DNA of 41,790 nt from an uncultured Pseudomonadota bacterium (GCA_903884235.1 CAISEB010000045.1:1-41790); one strand, 5' to 3'; positions 26,532 through 36,083 are shown, numbered from the stretch's first letter. Notes: generated by a model from the letters alone, not told the origin. Program-made: numbers and translations.

Positions 26532-28622
26532 TTGTACACACAGTGTCCCGAATGCGGCACCGTGTTCCGGGTCACGGCCGCGGTGCTGCGCGCGGCGCAG
26601 GCGCAGGTGCGCTGCGGCGTGTGCGACGCGAACTTCAATGCGCTGCGCTTCCTGACGGACGAACTCGAGGCGGGCGTCACGCCGTCCTCCGGCGACACGG
26701 TCGCCTCGGGCACGCCCGGACCCGGGCGCGACGCCGCCGCGGATCACGATGCGATCGCGGACTCCGCCGCCGCGCCGCCGCAGCCCGCGCCGGGTTCGCC
26801 CGTGGAAGCGGCGCCAGGCCCCCAATCAGACTCGGCGCGCGCCGACCGGCCGGACGCCGTGGCGGTCTGCGTGTTCGAGGCCGAACCCGCAACGACGATT
26901 GCGCCCGAGACGGCAGACGGGCCCGAGCCGGAGACGGCATCGGACCTCGCTCGGGAGGACGACCCGCAGCAACCCGGGTCCGATTCGGAGCCACCGGCCG
27001 AACCAGAGCCGGCGCCCCTGGCCGAGCCCGGCGACGGGGCCCCACCGGAGACTGAGCCCACGTCCGTGGCGCACGCCGACGCTGCACCGGAACCGGCAGC
27101 CGCAGCGGAAACCGAGGGCGATCCGGTCGAGACGGCCGCGGCCGACGCGGCGGCCGTCGAGGATGCGGCCGGGGCCGCACCCGGCGACGCGCCGGAAGCC
27201 CATCCCGAGCCACCGCCCGCGACGCGCACGACCCCGTCGGCCGACGAGGCGCGGGCGTTCGACGAAATGACGGCGTCCCTGCAGGCGACGCACGCGGCCG
27301 CCGACGTCCCGACGGGCGAGTACAACGTGCTGCAGCCCGAGGATGTCGGGGAGCTGCTGCTCGACGGGCCCGGGCCCGACGGATCCGCGGACGAGGCGGA
27401 TCGCGCACTGGAATTCAACGTGCCCCCGGCCGACTGGGAGCGGATCTTCGTCGAGTCCAACCCGGCGACGCCCCTGTCGGCGCTCGATCTCAGCCTCGGC
27501 CCGACCGCGGAGGATCCGGGCGACCCGGGCCACGAGACCCTGCTGCTTGACCCCGAACCGGAGACCGCGGACGACGCCATCGCTGTCCGCCCGGTGCTCG
27601 ATGAGCTGCCGAGCAGCGAACCGGACCTCGTGCTGCACTGGATCGACGGCGACGACGCCACAGGCGAGCCGCCCGTGCTCGAACCGGCGACCGACGCCGC
27701 GCCCGAACCAGCCGCGGACGCCGGCGCGGCGCCGCCCGAGGATGAATTCGACGTCGAACTCGATCTCGGTGCCGCACTCGATGCCGCGCGCGTCTCGAGG
27801 CGCGGTGCGGCGGACCTGGACGATCCGCTCGCGCGCACCGACGAGTACCCGCTCCCGGATTTCTCGGACGTGCCCGCGACGTTGGACGGCGAGTCGGCGA
27901 CCGACCACGACCTCGACGTTGATTTCGGCCTGGGCCCTGCCACCGAGGCGCCGTCGCCCCCCGAGGACGAACCGCCGGCGCAGGCCAGGCTCGAGGATGC
28001 GGTCCCGCAGGCCGAGCACGCCGGGCTCGGCGGCGACGAGCCGGCGCCGCTGGTGATCGCGGCCGACGAGTTCCGGCCGCGCGCCGTGCGTCCGTCGCGT
28101 GAACGCCCGTCGCCGGGCACGATTGGCGTCGCGGGGCTGCTCGCGCTCGCGCTGGCCGGCCAGCTCGTGCACCACGCGCGCGAGTCGCTCGTCGACACGC
28201 CGATCATCGGGCCACCGCTCGCCGCGCTCTACCGCGGCGCCGGCGCGCCGGTCGAACCACGCTGGAACCTCGCGGCCTACGAAGTACGCCAGTGGGGCGC
28301 GAGCAGCGACTCCACGCCCGGGGCGCTGCGGCTGCGCGCGAGCATCGTGAACCGGGCCGATCGCGCCCAGCCCTACCCCTTGCTGCGCGTCGTGCTCGAG
28401 GACCGCTTCGGTGGCGCCATCGCGCGGCGTGAGTTCCGACCTTCCGAGTACCTGCCCGGCCACGCGGTGCCGGCCACGCCGCTCGCCGCCGGCGCCCGGG
28501 CCGACGCGGACCTGCGCCTGGTGGACCCGGGCAGCGAGGTCGTCGGCTTCGAGCTCGACGTGTGCCTCGAGCGTCGCGGCGTGCTCGTCTGCGGCAGCGA
28601 TCCGCGCCCGCCGGGGAGCTGA
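26532..28622 (+). CDS. MJ0042-type zinc ribbon / DUF3426 membrane protein with long acidic linker
   Basis: The 696-residue protein begins with a zinc ribbon ('YTQCPECGTVF' and 'QVRCGVCDANFNALRFL'). About 470 residues of Ala/Pro/Asp/Glu-rich low-complexity sequence follow. It ends with a transmembrane helix (about 530-548) and a DUF3426 domain, probably periplasmic ('WNLAAYEVRQWGA', 'PYPLLRVVLEDRFG'). TTG 26532 was chosen for AAGGA 8 bases upstream and because it gives the family start. The protein contains no lysine at all. DUF3426 proteins are usually much shorter (from memory 250-450 residues). Function is unknown. It overlaps dusB by one base (TGATG) and follows prmA by 10 bp, the usual family context. 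Confidence 0.85.
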   Translation: MYTQCPECGTVFRVTAAVLRAAQAQVRCGVCDANFNALRFLTDELEAGVTPSSGDTVASGTPGPGRDAAADHDAIADSAAAPPQPAPGSPVEAAPGPQSDSARADRPDAVAVCVFEAEPATTIAPETADGPEPETASDLAREDDPQQPGSDSEPPAEPEPAPLAEPGDGAPPETEPTSVAHADAAPEPAAAAETEGDPVETAAADAAAVEDAAGAAPGDAPEAHPEPPPATRTTPSADEARAFDEMTASLQATHAAADVPTGEYNVLQPEDVGELLLDGPGPDGSADEADRALEFNVPPADWERIFVESNPATPLSALDLSLGPTAEDPGDPGHETLLLDPEPETADDAIAVRPVLDELPSSEPDLVLHWIDGDDATGEPPVLEPATDAAPEPAADAGAAPPEDEFDVELDLGAALDAARVSRRGAADLDDPLARTDEYPLPDFSDVPATLDGESATDHDLDVDFGLGPATEAPSPPEDEPPAQARLEDAVPQAEHAGLGGDEPAPLVIAADEFRPRAVRPSRERPSPGTIGVAGLLALALAGQLVHHARESLVDTPIIGPPLAALYRGAGAPVEPRWNLAAYEVRQWGASSDSTPGALRLRASIVNRADRAQPYPLLRVVLEDRFGGAIARREFRPSEYLPGHAVPATPLAAGARADADLRLVDPGSEVVGFELDVCLERRGVLVCGSDPRPPGS

Positions 28623-29686
28623 TGCGCATCGGCCCCTACGAGCTCGCGGCGCCGCTCGCGCTGGCGCCGATGGCCGGGGTCACGGACCGGCCGTTCCGAC
28701 TGCTGTGCCGACGCCTCGGCGCGGGTGTCGCCGCCTCCGAGATGGTGACCTCGGACGTGCGCCTCTGGCACACGCGCAAGTCGCGCCTGCGCATGGTGCA
28801 CGAGGGCGAGCCCGAACCGCGCGTGGTGCAGATCGCCGGTGGCGAGGTGGCGATGATGGCCGAGGCCGCGCGCCGCAACCGCGACCTCGGCGCACAGATC
28901 ATCGACATCAACATGGGGTGTCCCGCCAAGAAGGTCTGCAACCGCGCCGCGGGATCCGCGCTGCTGCGCGATGAAGCGCTCGTCGCCGGGATCCTCGGCG
29001 CCGTCGTCCGCGCCGTGGACGTGCCCGTGACGCTCAAGATGCGCACGGGCTGGGACCCGGCGCACCGCAACGGGGTCCGGATCGCCCGCCTCGCCGAGGA
29101 GGCCGGGATCGCCTCGCTGGCCGTGCACGGCCGGACCCGGGCCGACCGCTACGAAGGCGCGGCCGAATACGCCACGATCCGCGAGATCAAGGCGGCCGTG
29201 TCGATTCCGGTTTTTGCGAACGGAGACATCGACTCCGGAGCGAAAGCGCGTGCAGTACTCGAAGAAACCGGCGCAGACGGCGTGATGATCGGGCGAGCCG
29301 CCCAGGGTCGCCCGTGGATCTTCAGGGAAATCCGCAATTTCCTGGCGACCGGAAGCAGCCTGGGCGAGCCGGATGCCGCGGAGGTCCGTGATATCATGCT
29401 CACGCACCTGGAGCAGCTGTACGCGTTCTACGGCGAGCACGCAGGCCTTCGGGTGGCACGCAAGCATCTGGGTTGGTACCGCGATCAAGCGCTGCCCACC
29501 TACCGACACATCGATCGCAACGGCGCCGAACGCGACGCCGAGGGATTGCTGTTCTCGGCGATGCGCGTCGCCACCACGGCCGCGGAGCAGCAGCGGCTGG
29601 TCCAGGAGTGGTTCACGGCGATCGGCATGGATCCGTCGGTCGTGCAGGGTCAACAAGAGCCGGAGCGCGTGCTCGGCGCCGCATAG
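28622..29686 (+). CDS. dusB: tRNA-dihydrouridine synthase B
   Basis: The 354-residue protein has the Dus TIM-barrel: 'LAPMAGVTDRPFRLLCRRLG' (FMN binding), 'DINMGCPAKKV' with catalytic C100, 'VTLKMRTGWD', 'VHGRTRADRY' and 'GVMIGRAAQGRPWIF'. It reduces specific uridines in the tRNA D-loop using FMN and NADPH. The ATG overlaps the stop of the DUF3426 gene. It is slightly longer than E. coli DusB (321) at the C-terminus. It precedes fis, the conserved dusB-fis pair that drives Fis expression in enterics. Confidence 0.95.
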   Translation: MRIGPYELAAPLALAPMAGVTDRPFRLLCRRLGAGVAASEMVTSDVRLWHTRKSRLRMVHEGEPEPRVVQIAGGEVAMMAEAARRNRDLGAQIIDINMGCPAKKVCNRAAGSALLRDEALVAGILGAVVRAVDVPVTLKMRTGWDPAHRNGVRIARLAEEAGIASLAVHGRTRADRYEGAAEYATIREIKAAVSIPVFANGDIDSGAKARAVLEETGADGVMIGRAAQGRPWIFREIRNFLATGSSLGEPDAAEVRDIMLTHLEQLYAFYGEHAGLRVARKHLGWYRDQALPTYRHIDRNGAERDAEGLLFSAMRVATTAAEQQRLVQEWFTAIGMDPSVVQGQQEPERVLGAA

Positions 29687-29758
29687 GCGACCGCAGCCAC
29701 GTCGGATGGGGACGTCGCGGACGCGATGCCACCGTCCGCAACCGGCGGGACGACGGGG

Positions 29759-30070
29759 ATGAGGATGATCAACGCGAAGAAGGCGACGCGCACGCGTCGC
29801 GACGTGGTGGATCGCGCACCCCGCGCGTCCACGGCGGTGGAAATGCCATTGCGGGAGCATGCGGAGGCTGCCCTCGATGCGTACTTCCAGCGCCTCAACG
29901 GGCACCGGCCGTCGGGCCTCTACCAGCTCGTGCTGCGCGAGGTGGAGGAACCGCTGTTCCGCTCCGTGATGCAATACACCGAAGGCAACCAGCTGCGTGC
30001 TGCCGAGATCCTCGGCATCAACCGCGGCACGCTGCGGCGCAAGCTCGAGGACTACGGCCTTGTCGAATAG
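29759..30070 (+). CDS. fis: DNA-binding protein Fis
   Basis: From ATG 29759 the protein has about 103 residues. The C-terminal part has the Fis core '[14 protein letters not shown]' and the helix-turn-helix '[20 protein letters not shown]'. Fis is a nucleoid protein that bends DNA and activates rRNA and other growth-related promoters. The N-terminal 30 residues are basic and not conserved. ATG 29726 (114 residues) and 29765 are alternatives; 29759 has GGGAC about 7 bases upstream. It lies 72 bp after dusB, and its stop overlaps the start of purH by 11 bases. Confidence 0.92.
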   Translation: MRMINAKKATRTRRDVVDRAPRASTAVEMPLREHAEAALDAYFQRLNGHRPSGLYQLVLREVEEPLFRSVMQYTEGNQLRAAEILGINRGTLRRKLEDYGLVE

Positions 30071-31631
30071 CACCGCACGCGCGCCGATCCGCCGCGCCCT
30101 GCTCAGCGTCTCCGACAAGTCCGGCGTGCTCGAGCTCGCGCGTGCGCTGGCCGCCTCGGGCGTCGAACTCCTCTCCACCGGCGGCACCGCGAAGCTGCTC
30201 GCCGACGCGGGCCTCGCCGTCACCGAGGTGTCCTCCTACACCGGGTTCCCGGAAATCATGGATGGCCGCGTCAAGACGCTGCACCCGCGCGTGCACGGCG
30301 GCCTGCTCGGGCGACGCGGCACCGACGACGAGGTGATGCGGGAGCACGGCATCCGGCCGATCGACCTGCTGGTCGTGAACCTCTATCCGTTCGCCGCGAC
30401 GATCGCCCGGCCCGGCTGCAGCTACGACGACGGCGTCGAGAACATCGACATCGGCGGGCCGGCCATGCTGCGCGCGGCGGCCAAGAACCACGCGCACGTC
30501 GCCGTGGTCGTGGATCCCGCGGACTACGCCGACCTCACCGCGGCGCTGGCCGCCGGCGGCACGGACTTCGCACTGCGCCAGCGGCTCGCCGGGAGCGCCT
30601 ACGCGCACACGGCGCGCTACGACACGATGGTGGCGGACTGGATGAAGCGCCAGGGCGGGACGACGGGCGCGCACCCCGAGACGCTCGAGCTGCGCTACAC
30701 CAAGAAGATGGACCTGCGCTACGGCGAGAACCCGCACCAGGGAGGCGCGTTCTACGCGGACGCGACACCCTCGGGCACCGGCGTCGCGACCGCGCGCCAG
30801 CTGCAGGGCAAGGAACTCTCCTACAACAACATCGCCGATGCCGACACCGCCCTCGAGTGCGTCCGGCAGTTCGACGGGCCGGCCTGCGTGATCGTCAAGC
30901 ACGCCAACCCCTGTGGCGTCGCGCTCGGCGCCGACACGCTCGCGGCCTACCGGCAGGCCTACCGTACGGATCCGACGTCGGCGTTCGGCGGCATCATCGC
31001 GTTCAACCGGCCACTGGACGAGGCGACCGCGCAGGCGATCGTCGAGCAGCAGTTCGTCGAGGTCATCATCGCGCCCGACGCGAGCGCGCAGGCACTCGCG
31101 GTCACGGCGGCGAAGGCGAACGTGCGCGTGCTCGTCACCGGCCCGCTCGGCGGGCCGAGCCCGGCGGCGGCGGAGTACCGCAGCGTGACCGGTGGCCTGC
31201 TGCTGCAGTCGCGCGACACCGGCGCCATCACGGCGGCCGACCTCAGGATCGTCACCCGGCGCGCACCGGACGCGCGCGAGGTCGCCGACCTGCTGTTCGC
31301 GTGGCGGGTCTGCAAGTACGTGAAGTCGAATGCGATCATCTACGCGCGCGACCAGCTCACGCTCGGCATCGGCGCCGGCCAGATGAGCCGCGTCGTCTCG
31401 AGCCGCATCGCGGCGATGAAGGCCGCGGATGCCGGCTTCGAGGTCAAGGGTGCCGCGATGGCCTCGGATGCCTTCTTCCCGTTCCGTGACGGCCTCGATG
31501 TCGCCGCGGAGTTCGGTATCACCGCGGTCATCCAGCCGGGCGGCTCGATGCGCGACGACGAAGTCATCGCGGCGGCCGACGAGCACGGCATGACGATGGT
31601 CTACACGGGCATGCGCCACTTCCGGCACTGA
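30060..31631 (+). CDS. purH: Bifunctional AICAR formyltransferase/IMP cyclohydrolase
   Basis: The 523-residue protein has the IMP cyclohydrolase domain at the N-terminus ('[20 protein letters not shown]', '[11 protein letters not shown]', '[15 protein letters not shown]') and the AICAR transformylase domain after about residue 195. The latter contains '[13 protein letters not shown]' and ends '[14 protein letters not shown]'. It performs the last two steps of purine synthesis to IMP. TTG 30060 was chosen for GAGGA about 8-9 bases upstream and a length matching E. coli PurH (529). It overlaps the end of fis, which suggests coupled translation. purD follows after 12 bp. Confidence 0.96.
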   Translation: MSNSTARAPIRRALLSVSDKSGVLELARALAASGVELLSTGGTAKLLADAGLAVTEVSSYTGFPEIMDGRVKTLHPRVHGGLLGRRGTDDEVMREHGIRPIDLLVVNLYPFAATIARPGCSYDDGVENIDIGGPAMLRAAAKNHAHVAVVVDPADYADLTAALAAGGTDFALRQRLAGSAYAHTARYDTMVADWMKRQGGTTGAHPETLELRYTKKMDLRYGENPHQGGAFYADATPSGTGVATARQLQGKELSYNNIADADTALECVRQFDGPACVIVKHANPCGVALGADTLAAYRQAYRTDPTSAFGGIIAFNRPLDEATAQAIVEQQFVEVIIAPDASAQALAVTAAKANVRVLVTGPLGGPSPAAAEYRSVTGGLLLQSRDTGAITAADLRIVTRRAPDAREVADLLFAWRVCKYVKSNAIIYARDQLTLGIGAGQMSRVVSSRIAAMKAADAGFEVKGAAMASDAFFPFRDGLDVAAEFGITAVIQPGGSMRDDEVIAAADEHGMTMVYTGMRHFRH

Positions 31632-31643
31632 AGGCGGATCACG

Positions 31644-32933
31644 ATGCGGGTACTGGTAATCGGGTCCGGCGGGCGCGAGCACGCTCTCGCCTGGAAGGTC
31701 GCGGCCTCGCCGCGCGTCGGACGCGTGTACGTCGCGCCCGGCAACGCGGGGACCGCCCTGGAACCGAAGTGCGAGAACGTCCCGGTCGCGGCCGAGGACG
31801 TCGCGGGCCTGCTCGCCTTCGCGCGCCGCGAATCGATCGACCTGACGATCGTCGGACCCGAGGCACCGCTGGTGCTCGGCGTCGTCGATGCATTCGAGGC
31901 CGCGGGCCTGCGCTGCTTCGGCCCGTCGCGCCTGTGCGCGCGGCTCGAGGGCTCGAAGGCGTTCAGCAAGGACTTCCTGGTGCGCCATGGCATCCCGACC
32001 GCGGCCTACGCGCGCTTCACCCGCGAGACCTTCGATCCCGCGTTCGTGCGCGCGCAGCGCCCGCCGGTGGTGGTCAAGGCCGACGGCCTCGCCGCCGGCA
32101 AGGGGGTCGTGATCGCGGCCTCGCACGACGAGGCGCTCGCGGCGATCGCGGAGATGTTCGGCGGCGCGTTCGGCAGTGCCGGGGACACCATCGTGGTCGA
32201 GGAGTTCCTGCCCGGCGAGGAAGCGAGCTTCATCGTCATGGTCGACGGCAGCCACGTGCTGCCGCTGGCCACCAGCCAGGACCACAAGCGACTCGCCGAC
32301 GGCGACCAGGGCCCGAACACGGGCGGCATGGGCGCCTATTCGCCCGCGCCGGTCGTCACCGCGGCGATGCACGCGCGCATCATGCGCGAGGTCATCGAAC
32401 CGACGGTCGCCGGGCTCGCCGCCGACGGCACGCCATACACGGGCTTCCTGTACGCCGGCATCATGATCCATCCCGACGGCACGCCCAACGTGCTCGAGTT
32501 CAACTGCCGCTTCGGCGATCCCGAGACCCAGCCCGTGCTGATGCGCCTCGAGTCGGACCTCGTCGAGTTGATCGAGGCCGCGCTCGACGGACGACTCGAC
32601 GCGGTCGAGGCCCGCTGGGACGTGCGTCCGGCCGTCGGCGTCGTGCTCGCCGCGGAGGGCTATCCCGACCAGCCCTGCAAGGGCGCGGTGATCGAAGGTC
32701 TCGCGGCGGCCGCCGCGCTGCCGGGCAAGGTGTTCCACGCCGGCACCGCGACGTCCGCTGGCGAGGTCACCGTCAGCGGTGGCCGCGTGCTGTGCGCGGT
32801 CGGCCGCGGCGCGAGCGTCGCCGAGGCGTGCCGCGAGGCCTATGCGCTCGTCGACGCGATCCACTGGCCCGGCATGCAGTGCCGCCGCGACATCGGCTTC
32901 CGGGCGATCGCCCGCGAACGCGGCACGGCCTGA
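31644..32933 (+). CDS. purD: Phosphoribosylamine-glycine ligase
   Basis: The 429-residue protein has the GARS layout: 'MRVLVIGSGGREHALAWKVA', 'IVGPEAPLVLGVVDAFEAAG', the ATP-grasp lysine loop 'VVKADGLAAGKGVVIA', 'GGMGAYSPAPVVTAAM' and 'EFNCRFGDPETQPVL'. It joins glycine to phosphoribosylamine in the second step of purine synthesis. It lies 12 bp after purH in the purHD arrangement and is followed 4 bp later by a small PHA-related gene. Confidence 0.97.
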   Translation: MRVLVIGSGGREHALAWKVAASPRVGRVYVAPGNAGTALEPKCENVPVAAEDVAGLLAFARRESIDLTIVGPEAPLVLGVVDAFEAAGLRCFGPSRLCARLEGSKAFSKDFLVRHGIPTAAYARFTRETFDPAFVRAQRPPVVVKADGLAAGKGVVIAASHDEALAAIAEMFGGAFGSAGDTIVVEEFLPGEEASFIVMVDGSHVLPLATSQDHKRLADGDQGPNTGGMGAYSPAPVVTAAMHARIMREVIEPTVAGLAADGTPYTGFLYAGIMIHPDGTPNVLEFNCRFGDPETQPVLMRLESDLVELIEAALDGRLDAVEARWDVRPAVGVVLAAEGYPDQPCKGAVIEGLAAAAALPGKVFHAGTATSAGEVTVSGGRVLCAVGRGASVAEACREAYALVDAIHWPGMQCRRDIGFRAIARERGTA

Positions 32934-32937
32934 ACCG

Positions 32938-33216
32938 ATGAGTTCCATCTCGATCCGCCGCAGTCACCGGCTCGCGCCCGAGGTCGCGCGCGAGCGCGTC
33001 AGCCATGTCGCGGACCGGCTCACCGAGCGCTTCGGCGCGCGCTGCCACTGGGAGGGCGACGTGCTGAAGATCGAGCACGACAGCGTCAACGGCCACATCG
33101 CGCTCGATCCCGGCGAGATCGTCGTCGCGGCGAAGCTCGGGCTCGGCCTCGGCTTCTTCCGCTCGGCCATCGAAGGCGAGATCACGCGACTGCTGGACCG
33201 GGAGCTCGGCACATGA
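32938..33216 (+). CDS. Polyhydroxyalkanoic acid system family protein
   Basis: This 92-residue protein resembles the small 'polyhydroxyalkanoic acid system / PHA granule regulation' family: 'ISIRRSHRLAPEVARERVSHVADRL', 'WEGDVLKIEHDSVNGHIAL' and 'LGLGFFRSAIEGEITRLLD'. The biochemical role is not established, and no PHA synthase gene lies in this window. It starts 4 bp after purD and overlaps the acetyltransferase gene by 4 bp (ATGA), so it is part of the same transcript. Confidence 0.75.
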   Translation: MSSISIRRSHRLAPEVARERVSHVADRLTERFGARCHWEGDVLKIEHDSVNGHIALDPGEIVVAAKLGLGLGFFRSAIEGEITRLLDRELGT

Positions 33217-33740
33217 TGCCGCCCGGACTCGTGATCCGTCGCGCGACGGTCGCCGACGCCGCCGCGCTCGCGGCCTTCGGCCGGCGCGTGTTCGACGACT
33301 GGTACCGGCCGGACAACACGACCGAGGACATCGAGCTGCATCTCGAGCAAACCTACGGCGCCGACCTGCAGCGTGCCGAACTCGAATCCCCGGACGTGAC
33401 CGTACTCCTGGTCCTGGACGGGGAGGCGATCGCGGCCTATGCGTTCCTGCAGCGCGGCCTCACGATCGAGGTCGTCGAGAGCCCTGCCCCCTGGGCCATC
33501 GTGCGCTTCTACGTCGACCGACCGTGGCACGGCCGGGGCGTGGCAGGCGAGCTGATGGCCGCCGCCGCCGAGACGGCGCGGGCCGGCGGCGGCCGGACGC
33601 TCTGGCTCACGGCCTGGGAACGGAACCCGAGGGCCCAGGCGTTCTACGCCAAGGCCGGGTTCCGGGACGTCGGCACCGACACGTTCGTGCTCGGCCACTC
33701 GCCGCAGGTCGACCGGGTGCTCGTCCGCGCACTAGACTGA
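33213..33740 (+). CDS. GNAT-family N-acetyltransferase
   Basis: The 175-residue protein has the GNAT fold: 'LVIRRATVADAAALAAFGRRVF' at the start, the acetyl-CoA-binding motif 'VDRPWHGRGVAGELM' near residues 101-115 and 'LTAWERNPRAQAFYAKAGF' near the end. It transfers an acetyl group to an unknown amine. The ATG overlaps the stop of the PHA-family gene. It is the last gene of the long aroQ-to-GNAT run. No clear terminator was seen in the 59 bp after it. Confidence 0.85.
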   Translation: MMPPGLVIRRATVADAAALAAFGRRVFDDWYRPDNTTEDIELHLEQTYGADLQRAELESPDVTVLLVLDGEAIAAYAFLQRGLTIEVVESPAPWAIVRFYVDRPWHGRGVAGELMAAAAETARAGGGRTLWLTAWERNPRAQAFYAKAGFRDVGTDTFVLGHSPQVDRVLVRALD

Positions 33741-33799
33741 CGTCCCCGGCCGGCGGATCGGTCGGGCTCGATGCCCCTCCCTCCTTCCCCGAGGCCTCC

Positions 33800-34627
33800 A
33801 TGCGCATCCTTTCTGCTGCCGTCCTCAGCCTGTCGCTGTTGTCGTTCGACGCCACCGCCTCCGCGGTGCCCACGCCGGAGAAGACCTCGGACGCCGCGCT
33901 CGCCGCCGCGATCGCGAGCCCCACGCGCACGCCGGCGTTCGCCGCCCGCGATCCGGCACGCCATCCGGCCGAGGAACTCGGCTTCTTCGGCATCGCGCCG
34001 ACGCTGAATGTCGTCGAACTGTGGCCCGGTGGCGGCTACTGGACCGAGATCCTCGCCCCCTACCTCGCCGCCGGGCACGGCCAGTACACGGTCGCGCTGC
34101 CCGTCGGCGCGGGCGACGAGGAGGACCAGACCGTCGCGCGCTGGCGCGCCAAGGTCGAGGCACAGAAGGAGCGCCTCGGGTCGGTGAAGCAGACGCTCGC
34201 GGGGCCCGGCCACTTCGAGATCGCGCCGGCCGGATCCGCCGACCTCGTGCTGACGTTCCGCAACATCCACAACTGGATGGAAGGCGGATACGCCGAGGAG
34301 ATGCTCGCGGCGAGCTTTCGCGCGTTGAAGCCCGGCGGCATCCTCGGCATCGAAGGCCATCGCGGCCGCACCGACCGGCCCCAGGATCCTAAGGCCGGCA
34401 GCGGCTACGTGCGCGAGGACTACGTGATCGCGCTCGCCAAGAAGGCCGGCTTCGAGCTCGACGGCAGGAGCGAGGTCAACGCCAACCCGAAGGACACGAA
34501 GGACTGGGTCGATGGCGTGTGGACCCTGCCACCGACCCTGTCGCAGAAGGACAAGGATCGCGAGCGCTATGTCGCCATCGGCGAAGCGGACAACTTCGTG
34601 CTGAAGTTCAGGAAGCCGGCGCGCTGA
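33800..34627 (+). CDS. Exported methyltransferase-like protein
   Basis: The 275-residue protein has a signal peptide (about 1-22, MRILSAAVLSLSLLSFDATA) followed by a SAM-methyltransferase-like domain: 'VVELWPGGGYWTEILAPYL' is a motif I variant, then 'ADLVLTFRNIHNWM' and 'ALKPGGILGIEGHRG'. Secreted relatives exist as a predicted methyltransferase family without known substrate. Because SAM is a cytosolic cofactor, a periplasmic enzyme is puzzling. ATG 33800 has GAGG 6 bases upstream. It is monocistronic, 59 bp after the GNAT gene and convergent with the histidine kinase gene. Confidence 0.82.
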   Translation: MRILSAAVLSLSLLSFDATASAVPTPEKTSDAALAAAIASPTRTPAFAARDPARHPAEELGFFGIAPTLNVVELWPGGGYWTEILAPYLAAGHGQYTVALPVGAGDEEDQTVARWRAKVEAQKERLGSVKQTLAGPGHFEIAPAGSADLVLTFRNIHNWMEGGYAEEMLAASFRALKPGGILGIEGHRGRTDRPQDPKAGSGYVREDYVIALAKKAGFELDGRSEVNANPKDTKDWVDGVWTLPPTLSQKDKDRERYVAIGEADNFVLKFRKPAR

Positions 34628-34691
34628 GGCGGGCGGATCGCGTCGGCGGGGACCCTGGAGGCCCGGCCGGCGGGAACGCGCAGGCGTCGGC

Positions 34692-36083
34692 CTATCCGGA
34701 GGTCGCCGCGGCCAGCACCGCGGCGCCGGGCCGCGGCAGTCCCAGCGTGACGACGAGCCCGCCACCCGGGGCGTTCGCGGCCACCGCCCACCCGCCGTGC
34801 GCCGCGAGCACCCGCGCGGTGATCGCAAGGCCGATGCCGTCGCCCCCACTGTCGCGCGTCCGCGATGCCGCGACGCGGTGGAACGGCTCGAAGATGCGCG
34901 TGAGCTCGGCCTCCGGCACGCCAGGCCCGCGGTCGCGGACCTCGATACGCACGGCGTCCACCGCCTGCACGACGCCGACGTCGACGTCGATGATGCTGCC
35001 GTCGGCGGTGTAGCGCAGCGCGTTGCGCACGACGTTCTCGATCGCGCTCGCGAGCCAGGCCGCGTTGCCGCGCACGACCACCGCGCCGGCGACAGTCGGC
35101 TCCCAGCGCACGCTGACGCCGCGGGCCTGCGCCTCGAACGCCGCATCGCGCGTGATCCCGTCGAGCAGTTCGACGACATCCACGTCCTCGCGCAGCGCGT
35201 CCGCCGAGGTGGCGTCGAGGCGGGTCAGGTGCAGCATCTGCCCGATCAGCCGGTCGAGCCGCTCCACCTCGGCATCCAGGCGTTCGAACTCGCGCTGCGG
35301 CTCTGCGCCGGGCTGGCGCGCGAGTCCGAGTGCGACTCGCATGCGTGCCAGCGGCGAGCGCAGTTCGTGCGAGACATCGCGCAGCAGCTGCTCGCGGCCG
35401 GACAGCAGCTCGCGCAGGCGCGTCGCCATCGCGTCGAAGTCCCGCCCGAGGGTGCCGAACTCGTCGTGCCGCGCGCTGACGCGGACGTCGACGCGGGCGC
35501 CGAGATCGCCGCTCGCCAGCTGCCGCGTGGCGGCGCCCAGTGCGCGCACCGGCCGCGCGATCGAGCGCGTCAGCAACCAGCTCGCGCCGCCGGTCACGGC
35601 GAACGCCAGCAACAGCACCGCGAAGCGCGCCTCGAGCAGCACGCCGAGCGGTCCGGGGGTGTGGCGACGCGGACCGATGAGGATGCCGTAGCGCCGACCG
35701 TCACGGCCGATGAGCTGGGGCAGCGGACGGGCCGGCACGACCTCGATGCCGGGAAAGGCGGGCACGCCGAGGTCAGGCTCGCGCAGCAGCCGGCTGATGC
35801 CGAGCGGCAGCTCGCGGCCGAGCAGTTCGTGCCCTTCCTCGTTGACGATGAGCACGCGGATGTCGGTGACCGTCTCGCGGCCATGCTGCAGCCAGGCGAC
35901 GAGGCCGGTCTCGCCGCCATCCGCCAACGCGGCGGCGGCACCGCGCATCAGCTCCCCGGAGATGCGCGGCAGCTCGTCCGTGCGCTCGCTGAGCACGAGC
36001 CAGGTGAGGCCGATGCTGCCGGCGACGACCAGCACCATGACGGCCCAGAAGGCGAGGAAGATCCGTCCGTACAGGCTCCTCAC
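34692..36083 (-). CDS. CpxA-like sensor histidine kinase
   Basis: The 463-residue membrane kinase has transmembrane helices at about 8-31 and 152-172 around a periplasmic sensor of about 120 residues, and a HAMP domain (about 173-225). The phosphoacceptor box 'DVSHELRSPLARM' contains H239. The ATP-binding domain has N boxes 'ENVVRNALRY', D box 'DRGPGVP' and G box 'GGDGIGLAI'. It contains no lysine. With the neighbouring regulator and Spy-like protein it resembles the CpxRA envelope-stress system. The start overlaps the regulator stop by 4 bp (ATGA). Confidence 0.92.
   Translation of the reverse strand: MRSLYGRIFLAFWAVMVLVVAGSIGLTWLVLSERTDELPRISGELMRGAAAALADGGETGLVAWLQHGRETVTDIRVLIVNEEGHELLGRELPLGISRLLREPDLGVPAFPGIEVVPARPLPQLIGRDGRRYGILIGPRRHTPGPLGVLLEARFAVLLLAFAVTGGASWLLTRSIARPVRALGAATRQLASGDLGARVDVRVSARHDEFGTLGRDFDAMATRLRELLSGREQLLRDVSHELRSPLARMRVALGLARQPGAEPQREFERLDAEVERLDRLIGQMLHLTRLDATSADALREDVDVVELLDGITRDAAFEAQARGVSVRWEPTVAGAVVVRGNAAWLASAIENVVRNALRYTADGSIIDVDVGVVQAVDAVRIEVRDRGPGVPEAELTRIFEPFHRVAASRTRDSGGDGIGLAITARVLAAHGGWAVAANAPGGGLVVTLGLPRPGAAVLAAATSG

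Noticed and set aside
30018-32948. 976-codon open frame on minus, antisense to purH and purD
   Set aside because: Same shadow effect; purH and purD are certain and the antisense product resembles nothing.
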